From positions 1 through 32,116 of the forward strand of contig JBBQXF010000054.1 of assembly GCA_038209965.1 (NCBI GenBank): a stretch of 32,116 bases of DNA, read 5' to 3'. The number at the start of each line of letters is the position of its first letter. Within the stretch, counting starts at the first letter, position 1. The position numbers and the translations under genes were made by a program. This document shows, in pieces, positions 23,370 to 30,788 of this stretch. Under the pieces are notes generated by a model. It searched no databases and was not told where the DNA came from. It worked only from the letters and a program-made list of their open reading frames with translations. The stretch comes from JALONO01 sp038209965. GTDB taxonomy: Bacteria; Bacteroidota; Bacteroidia; Cytophagales; Thermoflexibacteraceae.

Positions 23370-25274
23370 TTATTTTATAATTGTCAAAATCCCCCGTCTT
23401 CGGACTCGCTGACCTTGGGTATCTTGGGCCTCGATCGCATAGGCATACTCGCCCGCGCTCAATTGGGTTCCCTTGAAGTTTCCATCCCAACGGTCGGTAA
23501 TGCTGTCGGTAAAGTAAACCAATTCACCCCATCGGTTAAAAACTTGAATCGTGTAAGTGGTGATGAACACCCCGGTAACTCCAAAAGTGTCGTTCAGCCC
23601 ATCTTGGTTGGGGCTAAAGGCATTGGGCAAGATGAGCTTGGCTTTCAACCGGACTTCGATCGGGTTGGAGAACAGGGCGATGGTGCCTTGGCCGCTCACA
23701 TTTACTTGGGCCCGGATGCGGTACCTGACCACTTGGGCGGTCAGGTTGCTTTGGGGTTCGTTGAACCGGGTGCCGCTGACCGGGGTCGTGGAGATCAGGT
23801 TACCATTGGCATCAAACCGCTCAATAAAATAAGTAGCCTGTTGGGGGGCGAGGTTGCTCCATTGCAAGTCAATATTGGTGCTGTCAGTGGTGGCGCGCAG
23901 CAGCAGGGTGCAAGCCAACCGCGAAGAAGGGGCCGGGTTTCCGCAGGCATCGGTGTAGGTGATCCGGTAACAGTATTGGAACTCGGTCGGGGCTACGGAC
24001 AAATCGGTATAACTCAACGCATTGGGGATCACGATGCGCTGGGAGTCCAGCCCATTGATAATCTTGGTGATGAGCAATTGGTTGATGACGGTCGGCCTGC
24101 GTCCCTCAGTTGCGGGCGCTTGCCAATTGAGTTGGATCCGGCTATTGACCACATTGGCAATCAAGTTTTCCACCGGCCGGGGAACCGATACACTGGTGGT
24201 GACCATGCACCGCTCCTCGGCAATGGATTTGCCATTGATAAAATTGGCTTCCAACCGATAACAGTAGCTCGTGTTGCATTCCAGATCGCTGTCTTCCATC
24301 GTCAATTGGCTTGGATTGGTGAAAGTGGCCAGCAGACGCTCGTTCCGGTAGATGCTGAAGTTGACAAAACCGCCATGTTGGGGCGGGTTCCAGATCAGGA
24401 GGTTGTTGCCTTGCCTGGGCGAAAGGGTGAGGTTGAAAGTACCCAGTTGCTCGATCCCCCGCAAGATAACGTTGGTGCAAGGGTTCACCAGTCCCACCCG
24501 GTAAATATAGCGATCCACGATACTGGAAGTGCTGGTCGATAAGAACACTTGGCTGCTCCCATTAAGATCAATAGACCGCAGGGCACCGGTGAATGAATTT
24601 TCTTCGCTCAGTTGGTAGTTGGCCCCAGCTGGCAGGTTCATGCGTACCTCCACCCGCCCACCATTGATCACGCGCACTTGGTTCACCGTGGGCAAGGGCA
24701 AGGAAACCAAGGGAGTGACTTGTTGGGAAGAGCCACCGCAAGTCACATTGCCAGACGCTGAAACGCCGTTTACCCGGATGGTGACGGGATTAGTGTTGGG
24801 ATACGTATATAATTGGGAACTGCCGGCGGCGGTATTGATGCTGTTGCCATCCCCGAAACTGATCCGGTAATTGGGAAAATCTTGGTCGGTCACATTGACC
24901 CGCACGGTCCGGTTGCTGCACAAGATGACATTGAATTGCGGGCTACTGTTGGGCAGGACTGTAATGGTCAGGGGGTTGGAGGTCACCCCCCCGTTGCCGC
25001 AAGTGTTGAGCAATTGGGTGATTTGGTAGGTGCCCGGCGTGTTGTAAGTAAAAGTGTTTTGGGGCCGGGGTGTTTGGCCCGCAATGCCGTAATCATAAAA
25101 CACATTGGGGGCCGCCCCGGAACAATCGGCGAGGGTGACCGTGAACGGTGCACAGCCAACGGTTTCATTGGCCGTAAAACACGGCGCGCAACTACCTTGG
25201 GCCCAGAGCGCCTGAACCGGGCCAAACCATAAAATGAAGAGCAGGCATAATCTGCTGGGAAAGGATTGTTTCAT
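23370..25274 (-). CDS. T9SS type B-sorted extracellular protein with PKD and fibronectin-like domains
   Basis: A 634-residue exported protein. A signal peptide (about 1-26, ending LWAQG) precedes a Cys-containing PKD-like domain (about 30-110; DYGIAGQTPRPQNTFTY, NTPGTYQI). Then come beta-rich fibronectin type III-like modules, such as GNNLLIWNPPQHGGFVNFSIYRNE and a later NSRIQLNWQAPATEG. The last 86 residues (from 549: LPNAFSPNQDGLNDTF, FNRWGELVY, WDGNFKG, LSAGEYAYAI) form the gliding-motility-associated C-terminal (CHU_C, type B) sorting domain used for export by the type IX system. It is likely to be secreted or surface-attached with an adhesive or structural role. No catalytic domain is seen. 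PorP/SprF-type partners often lie beside such genes but are absent here. Confidence 0.9.
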   Translation of the reverse strand: MKQSFPSRLCLLFILWFGPVQALWAQGSCAPCFTANETVGCAPFTVTLADCSGAAPNVFYDYGIAGQTPRPQNTFTYNTPGTYQITQLLNTCGNGGVTSNPLTITVLPNSSPQFNVILCSNRTVRVNVTDQDFPNYRISFGDGNSINTAAGSSQLYTYPNTNPVTIRVNGVSASGNVTCGGSSQQVTPLVSLPLPTVNQVRVINGGRVEVRMNLPAGANYQLSEENSFTGALRSIDLNGSSQVFLSTSTSSIVDRYIYRVGLVNPCTNVILRGIEQLGTFNLTLSPRQGNNLLIWNPPQHGGFVNFSIYRNERLLATFTNPSQLTMEDSDLECNTSYCYRLEANFINGKSIAEERCMVTTSVSVPRPVENLIANVVNSRIQLNWQAPATEGRRPTVINQLLITKIINGLDSQRIVIPNALSYTDLSVAPTEFQYCYRITYTDACGNPAPSSRLACTLLLRATTDSTNIDLQWSNLAPQQATYFIERFDANGNLISTTPVSGTRFNEPQSNLTAQVVRYRIRAQVNVSGQGTIALFSNPIEVRLKAKLILPNAFSPNQDGLNDTFGVTGVFITTYTIQVFNRWGELVYFTDSITDRWDGNFKGTQLSAGEYAYAIEAQDTQGQRVRRRGILTIIK

Positions 25275-25305
25275 CGGATAATGTCAAATGCCCTCAATAA
25301 CTTCG

Positions 25306-25313
25306 CAAAAATA
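25306..25313 (-). promoter_or_regulatory. Candidate -7 promoter element for the T9SS-sorted protein gene
   Basis: TATTTTTG on the minus strand fits TAnnTTTG, 31 bases before the ATG at 25274. It lies in the 64-base divergent gap shared with the glycosyltransferase gene. Confidence 0.4.
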
Positions 25314-25338
25314 AAACCATATCACTTCTAAATCTTAC

Positions 25339-26136
25339 ATGGCCACACCTTTCGTTAGCATTGTCACTGTTACCTTCAATGCCGGGGCACATTTGGCCCA
25401 AACCATTGAGAGTGTGCTGGGGCAAACCCACCGGCCAATCGAATATGTGATTGTGGACGGCGGTTCCCATGACAACACGCTCGACATCGTGAGGCAGTAC
25501 GAAGGCCGCTTGTCCCATTGGATCAGTGCACCAGATCGGGGCATTTATGATGCCATGAACAAAAGCCTGGGCTTGGTCACGGGCGACTGGGTCAATTTCA
25601 TGAACGCCGGCGATACGTTCGCCCACCCCGAGTCAGTGGCCCAAGCAATGGCCAATGTGCCCGAAAATGCCGAGGTGGTGTATGGCAGTTATGAAATTGC
25701 CTACGAATCATTTAAAAAACGCAAAACTGCGCCCAATAGTCTAACCGATTTTCACCGGGGAATGATCATCAATCACCAAAGCACCTTTGTGCGAACGGCC
25801 ACCGCCCGCGCCCACCCCTTCGATCCCCGCTACCCACTGGCCGCAGATTTTGCCCAATTGTTCAAATTGTACTGCGCCGGGGCCGTTTTTCACCGGGCCG
25901 ACAATGTAGTGGCCCACTTTGCCGATGGAGGCGTATCGGCGGCCCGCAAAGTGGAATACCTGCGGCAGTGCCTGGCCGTGGTGCAGGAACTCCGCCCCGA
26001 TTTGTGGGGAACCACGGCGCACTACCAAAAAGCCATCCGGCAGATCGAGCGCATTGCCCAGCTCCGGGCCACGTTGCCCAATTGGCTTTTTGAGGGGTTG
26101 ATGCAGCTCAAAAGCGGACTATGGGGAACGCAATGA
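25339..26136 (+). CDS. Family 2 glycosyltransferase
   Basis: A 265-residue GT-A fold transferase that adds a sugar from a nucleotide donor, probably in cell-surface polysaccharide or glycolipid synthesis. It has SIVTVTFNAGAHLAQTIESV at the N-terminus, the donor-binding VIVDGGSHDNT, and APDRGIYDAMNKSLGLVTGDWVNFMNAGD in short order. The last part holds the metal-binding acidic position (NAGD here, usually DxD-like). The general pattern resembles WcaE/colanic-acid type transferases. No membrane segment is seen. It stands alone, not in a polysaccharide cluster; acceptor and donor are unknown. Confidence 0.9.
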   Translation: MATPFVSIVTVTFNAGAHLAQTIESVLGQTHRPIEYVIVDGGSHDNTLDIVRQYEGRLSHWISAPDRGIYDAMNKSLGLVTGDWVNFMNAGDTFAHPESVAQAMANVPENAEVVYGSYEIAYESFKKRKTAPNSLTDFHRGMIINHQSTFVRTATARAHPFDPRYPLAADFAQLFKLYCAGAVFHRADNVVAHFADGGVSAARKVEYLRQCLAVVQELRPDLWGTTAHYQKAIRQIERIAQLRATLPNWLFEGLMQLKSGLWGTQ

Positions 26137-26180
26137 TCGGCCAACCGGGAAAGTGCCCCCCAATCCCGCCAATTTTTATT

Positions 26181-26434
26181 TTAGCCTTTGATGCAGGGCG
26201 ATTCGGTTGCCCTCGCTGTCTTCCACTTCAGCCACAAATCCCGAATTCCCCACCGGGGTTTTTTTGGCACAAGATCTGACTCCCGTTTCGCTGTGCCTCC
26301 ATTAAGGTTTGGTCAATGTCATCCGTATTGAAATAGACCAAAGTGCCAGTTTTGGCCGGTTGATAGATTTCCCCTTTTGCCAATGCGCCGCTAATGCCCG
26401 CCCGATCATCGGCGAGGGGAAAAGAGGGGAGATC
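26181..26434 (-). pseudogene. Truncated and frameshifted VOC/glyoxalase-like gene
   Basis: Read on the minus strand, one frame gives RAGISGALAKGEIYQPAKT, then LVYFNTDDIDQTLMEAQRNG, and hits a stop. The frame one base away continues with GFVAEVEDSEGNRIALHQ and ends at 26181. Together these match the C-terminal half of a PhnB/VOC-family protein ('GvsGaLvk...dGtlvYfn.eDid...e.G.....dteGNrigLh'). Removing one base of the seven-T run at 26259-26265 joins the two frames. The N-terminal half is missing: an in-frame TAG stands directly before the similarity begins (26435-26437). It is therefore a remnant, unless the run length is a sequencing error and the start was lost separately. Confidence 0.75.
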
Positions 26435-26557
26435 CTAGCAAAACTGGTTTGGCCCCAACAACAAGTTTGTGGCTGAAAATCAAGCTGATGTATCCCCTAA
26501 ATGCCCAAAGTCATTTTTAATCTCGGTGCAATTTTTAAGTTATCCCCAAAAAGCCCT

Positions 26558-26565
26558 TACTTTTG
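26558..26565 (+). promoter_or_regulatory. Candidate -7 promoter element for the AguB-type amidase gene
   Basis: TACTTTTG fits TAnnTTTG and lies 34 bases before the ATG at 26600. The upstream element is not clear. Confidence 0.4.
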
Positions 26566-26599
26566 AGTATCAGAAATAGGGCTGTACAACACCAGAACA

Positions 26600-27463
26600 A
26601 TGAAAAAAATAAATGTCGGCTTAGTTCAAATGGCTTGCGCTGCCGACAAAGCCACCAATACGGCCAATGTTGCCGATAAGATCCGCCAAGCGGCTGCCAA
26701 AGGTGCACAAATCGTCTGCTTGCAAGAGCTTTTTGGCTCTCTCTACTTTTGTGATGTGGAAGACTACGAGAATTTCAAGCTGGCCGAAGCCATTCCCGGG
26801 CCCACCACCGAGCAATTCCAAGCCTTGGCCCAAGAGTTGGGCGTGGTCATCATTGCCTCACTTTTCGAGAAGCGGGCCCAGGGTTTGTACCATAACACCA
26901 CTGCGGTGATCAATGCCGACGGGGCTTATCTGGGCAAATACCGCAAAATGCACATCCCGGACGATCCCGGCTACTACGAAAAATTTTACTTTACCCCCGG
27001 CGATTTGGGTTATAAAGTGTTCGACACCGCCTTTGGTAAATTGGGAATCCTCATTTGCTGGGATCAGTGGTATCCCGAAGCTGCCCGGATCACCAGCCTG
27101 ATGGGGGCCGAAATGCTGTTTTACCCAACGGCCATCGGGTGGTCGGTGCACCAGAACGCCGAAGTGAACCAAGATCAGTACAATGCTTGGCAAACCATTC
27201 AGCGGAGCCATGCCGTGGCCAACGGCGTCCCGGTCATTTCGGTGAACCGGATCGGCCAAGAAGGGGAGATGCTGTTCTGGGGCGGCTCGTTCGTTACCAA
27301 TGCCTTCGGGCGGGTCATCTATCAAGCCCCGCACGATGCCGAGGTGGTGCACGTACAGGAGGTTGACCTCGAGCAGGCCGATTACTACCGCACCCATTGG
27401 CCTTTCCTCCGCGACCGCCGGATTGATTCTTATCAGCCCGTTTTGCAACGTTTTATTGATTAA
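26600..27463 (+). CDS. aguB: N-carbamoylputrescine amidase-like carbon-nitrogen hydrolase
   Basis: A 287-residue nitrilase-superfamily hydrolase. The catalytic triad is E43 (CLQELFGS), K116 (YRKMHIPDDPGYYEKFYF) and C153 (GILICWDQWYPEAAR). The strings around Lys and Cys, and the late THWPFLRDRRID, are characteristic of N-carbamoylputrescine amidase, the last step of the agmatine route to putrescine. Length agrees with the family (about 290). In many Bacteroidota the agmatine deiminase gene aguA follows directly. Here the next gene is a small conserved protein 20 bases away, and no aguA is in the window. Related beta-ureidopropionase-like activity is a less likely alternative. Confidence 0.9.
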   Translation: MKKINVGLVQMACAADKATNTANVADKIRQAAAKGAQIVCLQELFGSLYFCDVEDYENFKLAEAIPGPTTEQFQALAQELGVVIIASLFEKRAQGLYHNTTAVINADGAYLGKYRKMHIPDDPGYYEKFYFTPGDLGYKVFDTAFGKLGILICWDQWYPEAARITSLMGAEMLFYPTAIGWSVHQNAEVNQDQYNAWQTIQRSHAVANGVPVISVNRIGQEGEMLFWGGSFVTNAFGRVIYQAPHDAEVVHVQEVDLEQADYYRTHWPFLRDRRIDSYQPVLQRFID

Positions 27464-27483
27464 AAAATAACTTTTCTTTTGCC

Positions 27484-27987
27484 ATGCAACCTATCACCGA
27501 GAGTTTGCCCGGCCATGCCCGGGTCTGGGTCTATCAAGCAAACCGGGAACTGACCGACCGGGAAGTAGCCGTTATCCAAGCAACTTTGCAGCAGTTTGCC
27601 CAAACTTGGGAGAGCCACGGCCACCCACTTGCCGCCGGGGCCGAAATCTTACACCAGCGGTTTGTGGTGCTGGCCGTTGATCAGGCGGCCCATGCCCCCA
27701 GCGGCTGCTCCATCGATAAGTCGGTAGCCCTGCTGCAACAAATTGGGCAACAGCATTTTATTGATTTGTTTGACCGCACCCAAGTGGCCCACCGCGACCA
27801 GCACGGAGCAATTGTCACCACACCATTGCCCAAGCTGAAGGCCAAAGTAGCGGCCGGCGAATTTGGCCCTGATACACTGGTGTTCAATACTTTGGTGGAG
27901 AACGTGGCCCACCTGCGCGACCAGTTTGAGGTTCCAGCCGCCCGGACTTGGTTGGCGCGGTATTTTCCCCAGCCGCAGATTGTCTGA
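27484..27987 (+). CDS. Conserved Bacteroidota protein of unknown function ('RVWVYQ' family)
   Basis: A 167-residue soluble protein. LPGHARVWVYQANRELT at the N-terminus, RFVVLAVDQAAHAPSGCSIDKSV in the middle and a late TLVFNTLVENV resemble a protein present across Bacteroidota that is often labelled 'ABC transporter ATPase'. No Walker A or B motif is present, so that label looks wrong. The conserved SGCSIDKS with its Cys is striking and could be a functional site. It starts 20 bases after aguB and is probably in the same transcript. The function is unknown. Confidence 0.8.
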   Translation: MQPITESLPGHARVWVYQANRELTDREVAVIQATLQQFAQTWESHGHPLAAGAEILHQRFVVLAVDQAAHAPSGCSIDKSVALLQQIGQQHFIDLFDRTQVAHRDQHGAIVTTPLPKLKAKVAAGEFGPDTLVFNTLVENVAHLRDQFEVPAARTWLARYFPQPQIV

Positions 27988-28145
27988 GCACTCGACGGTT
28001 GCCCAACTGATCCTTGGTAAGCTATAAAGTTGGTTTTGGCGCGATAGCAAGGGTAACTCCTTAAAAGTCAGGGGAATCAACCAGCCAAACGACCAGCAGT
28101 ACTTTCCGTTCAGTTATCCTTTGACCTTTAATTGTTCACCCACTT

Positions 28146-28706
28146 TTGACCACCATCGCCCTTTTTGCCTCTGGATCGGGCAGCAATGCCGAAAATATTA
28201 TCCAATATTTCGCCGGCCGCCCGGATGTGCGCTTTTTGGTGCTGTGCAACAAACCCGAGGCAGTCGTGCTGCAACGGGCCGCGCGGCTCCAAGTGCCCGC
28301 TGTGGTGTTCAACCGTCAAGATTTTTACGGATCGGCTACTGTGCTGGGCGAGTTAGTCGCCCGTTCGGTAGATTTGATTGTGTTGGCGGGTTTTCTTTGG
28401 TTGGTTCCGGCAAATCTGGTCAAAGCTTATCCCCATAAAATCATCAACATTCACCCATCCCTGCTGCCCAAATTTGGGGGCCATGGAATGTATGGCAACA
28501 AGGTGCACCAAGCTGTGCTGGCCGCTGGCGAAGCCGAAAGCGGGATCACCATCCATTATGTGGATGAGCAATATGACGAAGGACGGATCATTTTGCAAGC
28601 CCGCTGCCCAGTCCTGCCCCATGATACCGCTGACTCGCTGGCCGCCCGGATCCATGCGCTGGAATATGCCCATTATCCGCTCGTGATCCAGCAACTCATT
28701 GAATGA
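28146..28706 (+). CDS. purN: Phosphoribosylglycinamide formyltransferase
   Basis: A 186-residue GAR transformylase, which adds a formyl group from 10-formyltetrahydrofolate in the third step of purine synthesis. IALFASGSGSNAENII at the N-terminus binds the phosphate. The catalytic residues are N101 and H103 in INIHPSLLPKFGG and D144 in VDEQYDEG. Length agrees with the family. The start is a TTG at 28146: it places the ASGSGSN motif at the usual distance, no ATG or GTG lies between it and the in-frame stop at 28122, and a later start would remove the phosphate loop. It is a single gene, not in a purine cluster. Confidence 0.93.
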   Translation: MTTIALFASGSGSNAENIIQYFAGRPDVRFLVLCNKPEAVVLQRAARLQVPAVVFNRQDFYGSATVLGELVARSVDLIVLAGFLWLVPANLVKAYPHKIINIHPSLLPKFGGHGMYGNKVHQAVLAAGEAESGITIHYVDEQYDEGRIILQARCPVLPHDTADSLAARIHALEYAHYPLVIQQLIE

Positions 28707-28894
28707 GTGTTTGATTCCCCAGCCGTTTTTGCGGGCCAAAAGCTACTATATCGTCAATAGGCGTTGATGGTTTTTTTGCAAAAAATCATCCGTTTTAGAT
28801 GTTTTTATTTTTTGTAAATTATCACCAACCAGTTTTTTGCGTTCTTCTTTTGCCAGTTAAAAATAAATTAAAAACTACTTATTGCCCCATTCCA

Positions 28895-30103
28895 ATGGAT
28901 CTATCATTTATCCTCAATGAACTTGGCGAAGAGCGCGAAATGTACGCCAATGCCACCGTCCCCCCCATTTTCCAAACCGGGAATTTTGGTTTTCGCACGG
29001 TGGCCCAAATGCGCCATGCCCTCAAAAACGAAAGCTCCGTCCCTTTTTACTCCCGGGGCTTCAACCCCACCCTTGATCTGTTGAACCAAAAAATGGCAGC
29101 GCTGGAAGGTGCCGAAGCCGCTTTGAGTTTCGCCAGTGGCACTGCCGCCTTGGCTGCGGCCATTATGCTGCACGTCAAAGCGGGCGATCACATTGTTTGT
29201 GTCAAAAAACCTTATTCATGGACCAATAAGCTACTGACGCTTTATTTGCCCAGGTTTGGCGTGACCACCACCATGGTGGACGGCATTGACCCCGAGAATT
29301 TCCGGGCCGCCATCCAGCCCAACACCAAAGTAGTGTACCTCGAAACCCCCAATTCGTTCACTTTTGAGCAACAGGACATCGCAGCGGTCGCGGCGATCGC
29401 CAAGGCCCACGGCGCGGCCCTGATCGTCGATAACAGCTATGCCACGCCCCTTTTCCAGCAACCGATCCTGCTCGGGGCCGACATGACGATCCATTCGGCC
29501 ACCAAGTATTTGGGCGGCCACAGCGATGCCCTCGGCGGTGTTGTATGCGGCTCGCGGGCCGATATGGAAAAAATGTTTGCCAGCGAATACATGACCATCG
29601 GCGGGGTAATGGCCCCGTTCAATGCGTGGCTCATCTTGCGGGGCCTGCGCACGCTGTCCCTGCGCATGGAGCGGGTGGCGCAGAGCGGCCAACTTGTGGC
29701 GGAATTTTTGGCCGGCCACCCCAAAGTGGAACACGTCTATTACCCCTTCCTGCCCACCGACCCCCAATATGAGCTGGCCAAAAAGCAGATGAAAAATGGG
29801 GCTGGGCAATTCTCGGCGGTGTTCCGGGCGACAGATCAAGCTGCAATGGAAAAGTTTTGCGACTCCATGAAACGCTTTGTACTGGGGGCATCTTGGGGCG
29901 GTTATGAGTCCTTGATGTTCCCCGCTTGTACGCTGGCCGATTCGGCCAATTACAGCAACGCCCCGTTCCCGTTCAACCTCATCCGGTTTTACATTGGACT
30001 GGAAGAACCACAAGCATTGATCGAGGATTTGGCCCAAGCCCTGGCCGGTTTGGAACAAGCCCTTGAGCCAGCGAAGACGGGGGGAACTAGGCTGGTTCGA
30101 TGA
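28895..30103 (+). CDS. Cys/Met-metabolism PLP-dependent enzyme (cystathionine gamma-synthase/lyase family)
   Basis: A 402-residue fold-type I PLP enzyme of the trans-sulfuration family. It has YSRGFNPTLDLLNQKMAALEG (52-72, phosphate and substrate contacts), SFASGTAALAAA (78-89), the cofactor Asp in LIVDNSYATPLFQQP (D179) and the PLP lysine K204 in HSATKYLGGHSDALGG. VLGASWGGYESL near the C-terminus is also typical. The usual YGGT-type loop around residue 107 reads PYSWTNKLL, so the substrate may differ from the classical members. Gamma-synthase, gamma-lyase and beta-lyase cannot be separated by eye. The ATG at 28895 is preferred over 28799: the extra 32 residues are hydrophobic, AT-coded and unlike the family. 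Confidence 0.88.
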   Translation: MDLSFILNELGEEREMYANATVPPIFQTGNFGFRTVAQMRHALKNESSVPFYSRGFNPTLDLLNQKMAALEGAEAALSFASGTAALAAAIMLHVKAGDHIVCVKKPYSWTNKLLTLYLPRFGVTTTMVDGIDPENFRAAIQPNTKVVYLETPNSFTFEQQDIAAVAAIAKAHGAALIVDNSYATPLFQQPILLGADMTIHSATKYLGGHSDALGGVVCGSRADMEKMFASEYMTIGGVMAPFNAWLILRGLRTLSLRMERVAQSGQLVAEFLAGHPKVEHVYYPFLPTDPQYELAKKQMKNGAGQFSAVFRATDQAAMEKFCDSMKRFVLGASWGGYESLMFPACTLADSANYSNAPFPFNLIRFYIGLEEPQALIEDLAQALAGLEQALEPAKTGGTRLVR

Positions 30104-30468
30104 TCATTGAAAAAGATTGTTCATCATTTTGGTCGCCTAAACTGACGAAAAACTGGGTCAGTTGCCTCTACAAGACCAATGCGCAATCGCTGAAACCAAA
30201 GTATGACGCTAAAATCTACACGGTACACGAGTATTTTATTTTGACAATTGTTTTCTAAAGACTCCGGCAGGACAGCACCGCTATAATGGCGGGCACTGTT
30301 TTCCCCTACTCTAACCTACGGAGAAGACAACTAATCGGAAGTAGAAAATGAAAGAAAAGCCTAATATGTCTGCCATTTAAGCCGCACCAACCATATCCTC
30401 TGGGACAGAATCAGGGATAAATTGGGGGTCAAAAAGGCTCTGGGTCTTTTTTGGCTAGCTTTATTGCA
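30104..30468. other. Gene-free stretch after the PLP enzyme
   Basis: No supportable gene is seen. Short open frames on both strands lack recognisable motifs and continue into the hairpin cluster that follows. No tRNA-like fold was recognised. Confidence 0.5.
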
Positions 30469-30721
30469 TTTTGAGATTCCATCGGACTTAAAAAATAGCC
30501 TTCGAATCGGGGATGCCCAGCTTGGGTGGGATCGCACCGCGACGGGCCAAACCTACTGTGGGCAGGGTATAACACCCCTTCGGGGCTGGGTGCTGGTGGA
30601 TCTAGCAGCCAAGGGCCGCACCCTTGGCTGGCAGCTATTGCCCCTTCGGGGCTGACCTTGACACTCGGCAGCCTGGCCCATGAGGCTGGCAGACATCTTG
30701 ATGAATAGTAACTTCTACTAT
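30469..30721. repeat. Cluster of six short hairpins, possible dispersed-repeat (MITE/REP-like) element
   Basis: Six inverted repeats follow one another: TTTTGAG..TCC-ATC-GGA-CTTAAAA (30469-30493); CCCC-TTC-GGGG (30575-30585); CAGCCAAGGG-CCGCA-CCCTTGGCTG (30606-30630, ten perfect pairs); CCCC-TTC-GGGG again (30641-30651); CAGCCT..AGGCTG (30669-30688); ATAGTA-ACTTC-TACTAT (30705-30721). The 14-mer CCCCTTCGGGGCTG occurs twice (30575, 30641). No transposase or flanking target duplication was identified. The structures are visible directly; that they form one element is inferred. Confidence 0.6.
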
Positions 30722-30788
30722 TTGAGATCAATGACCTGTGCTCACCGATAGGGCACGGGTAATTGGCCAAATAAATAAAAAAACAGAA

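Noticed and set aside
28799..28894. 32-residue N-terminal extension of the PLP enzyme, possible signal peptide
   Set aside because: It is hydrophobic but coded by an AT-rich intergenic segment, ends with no good cleavage site, and the enzyme family is cytoplasmic.
30104..30468. tRNA or other stable RNA gene
   Set aside because: No cloverleaf, conserved TTCGANNC loop or CCA-type end could be recognised by eye.
30575..30721. CRISPR array
   Set aside because: The repeated core occurs only twice, is itself a short palindrome, spacing is irregular and no cas gene is present.
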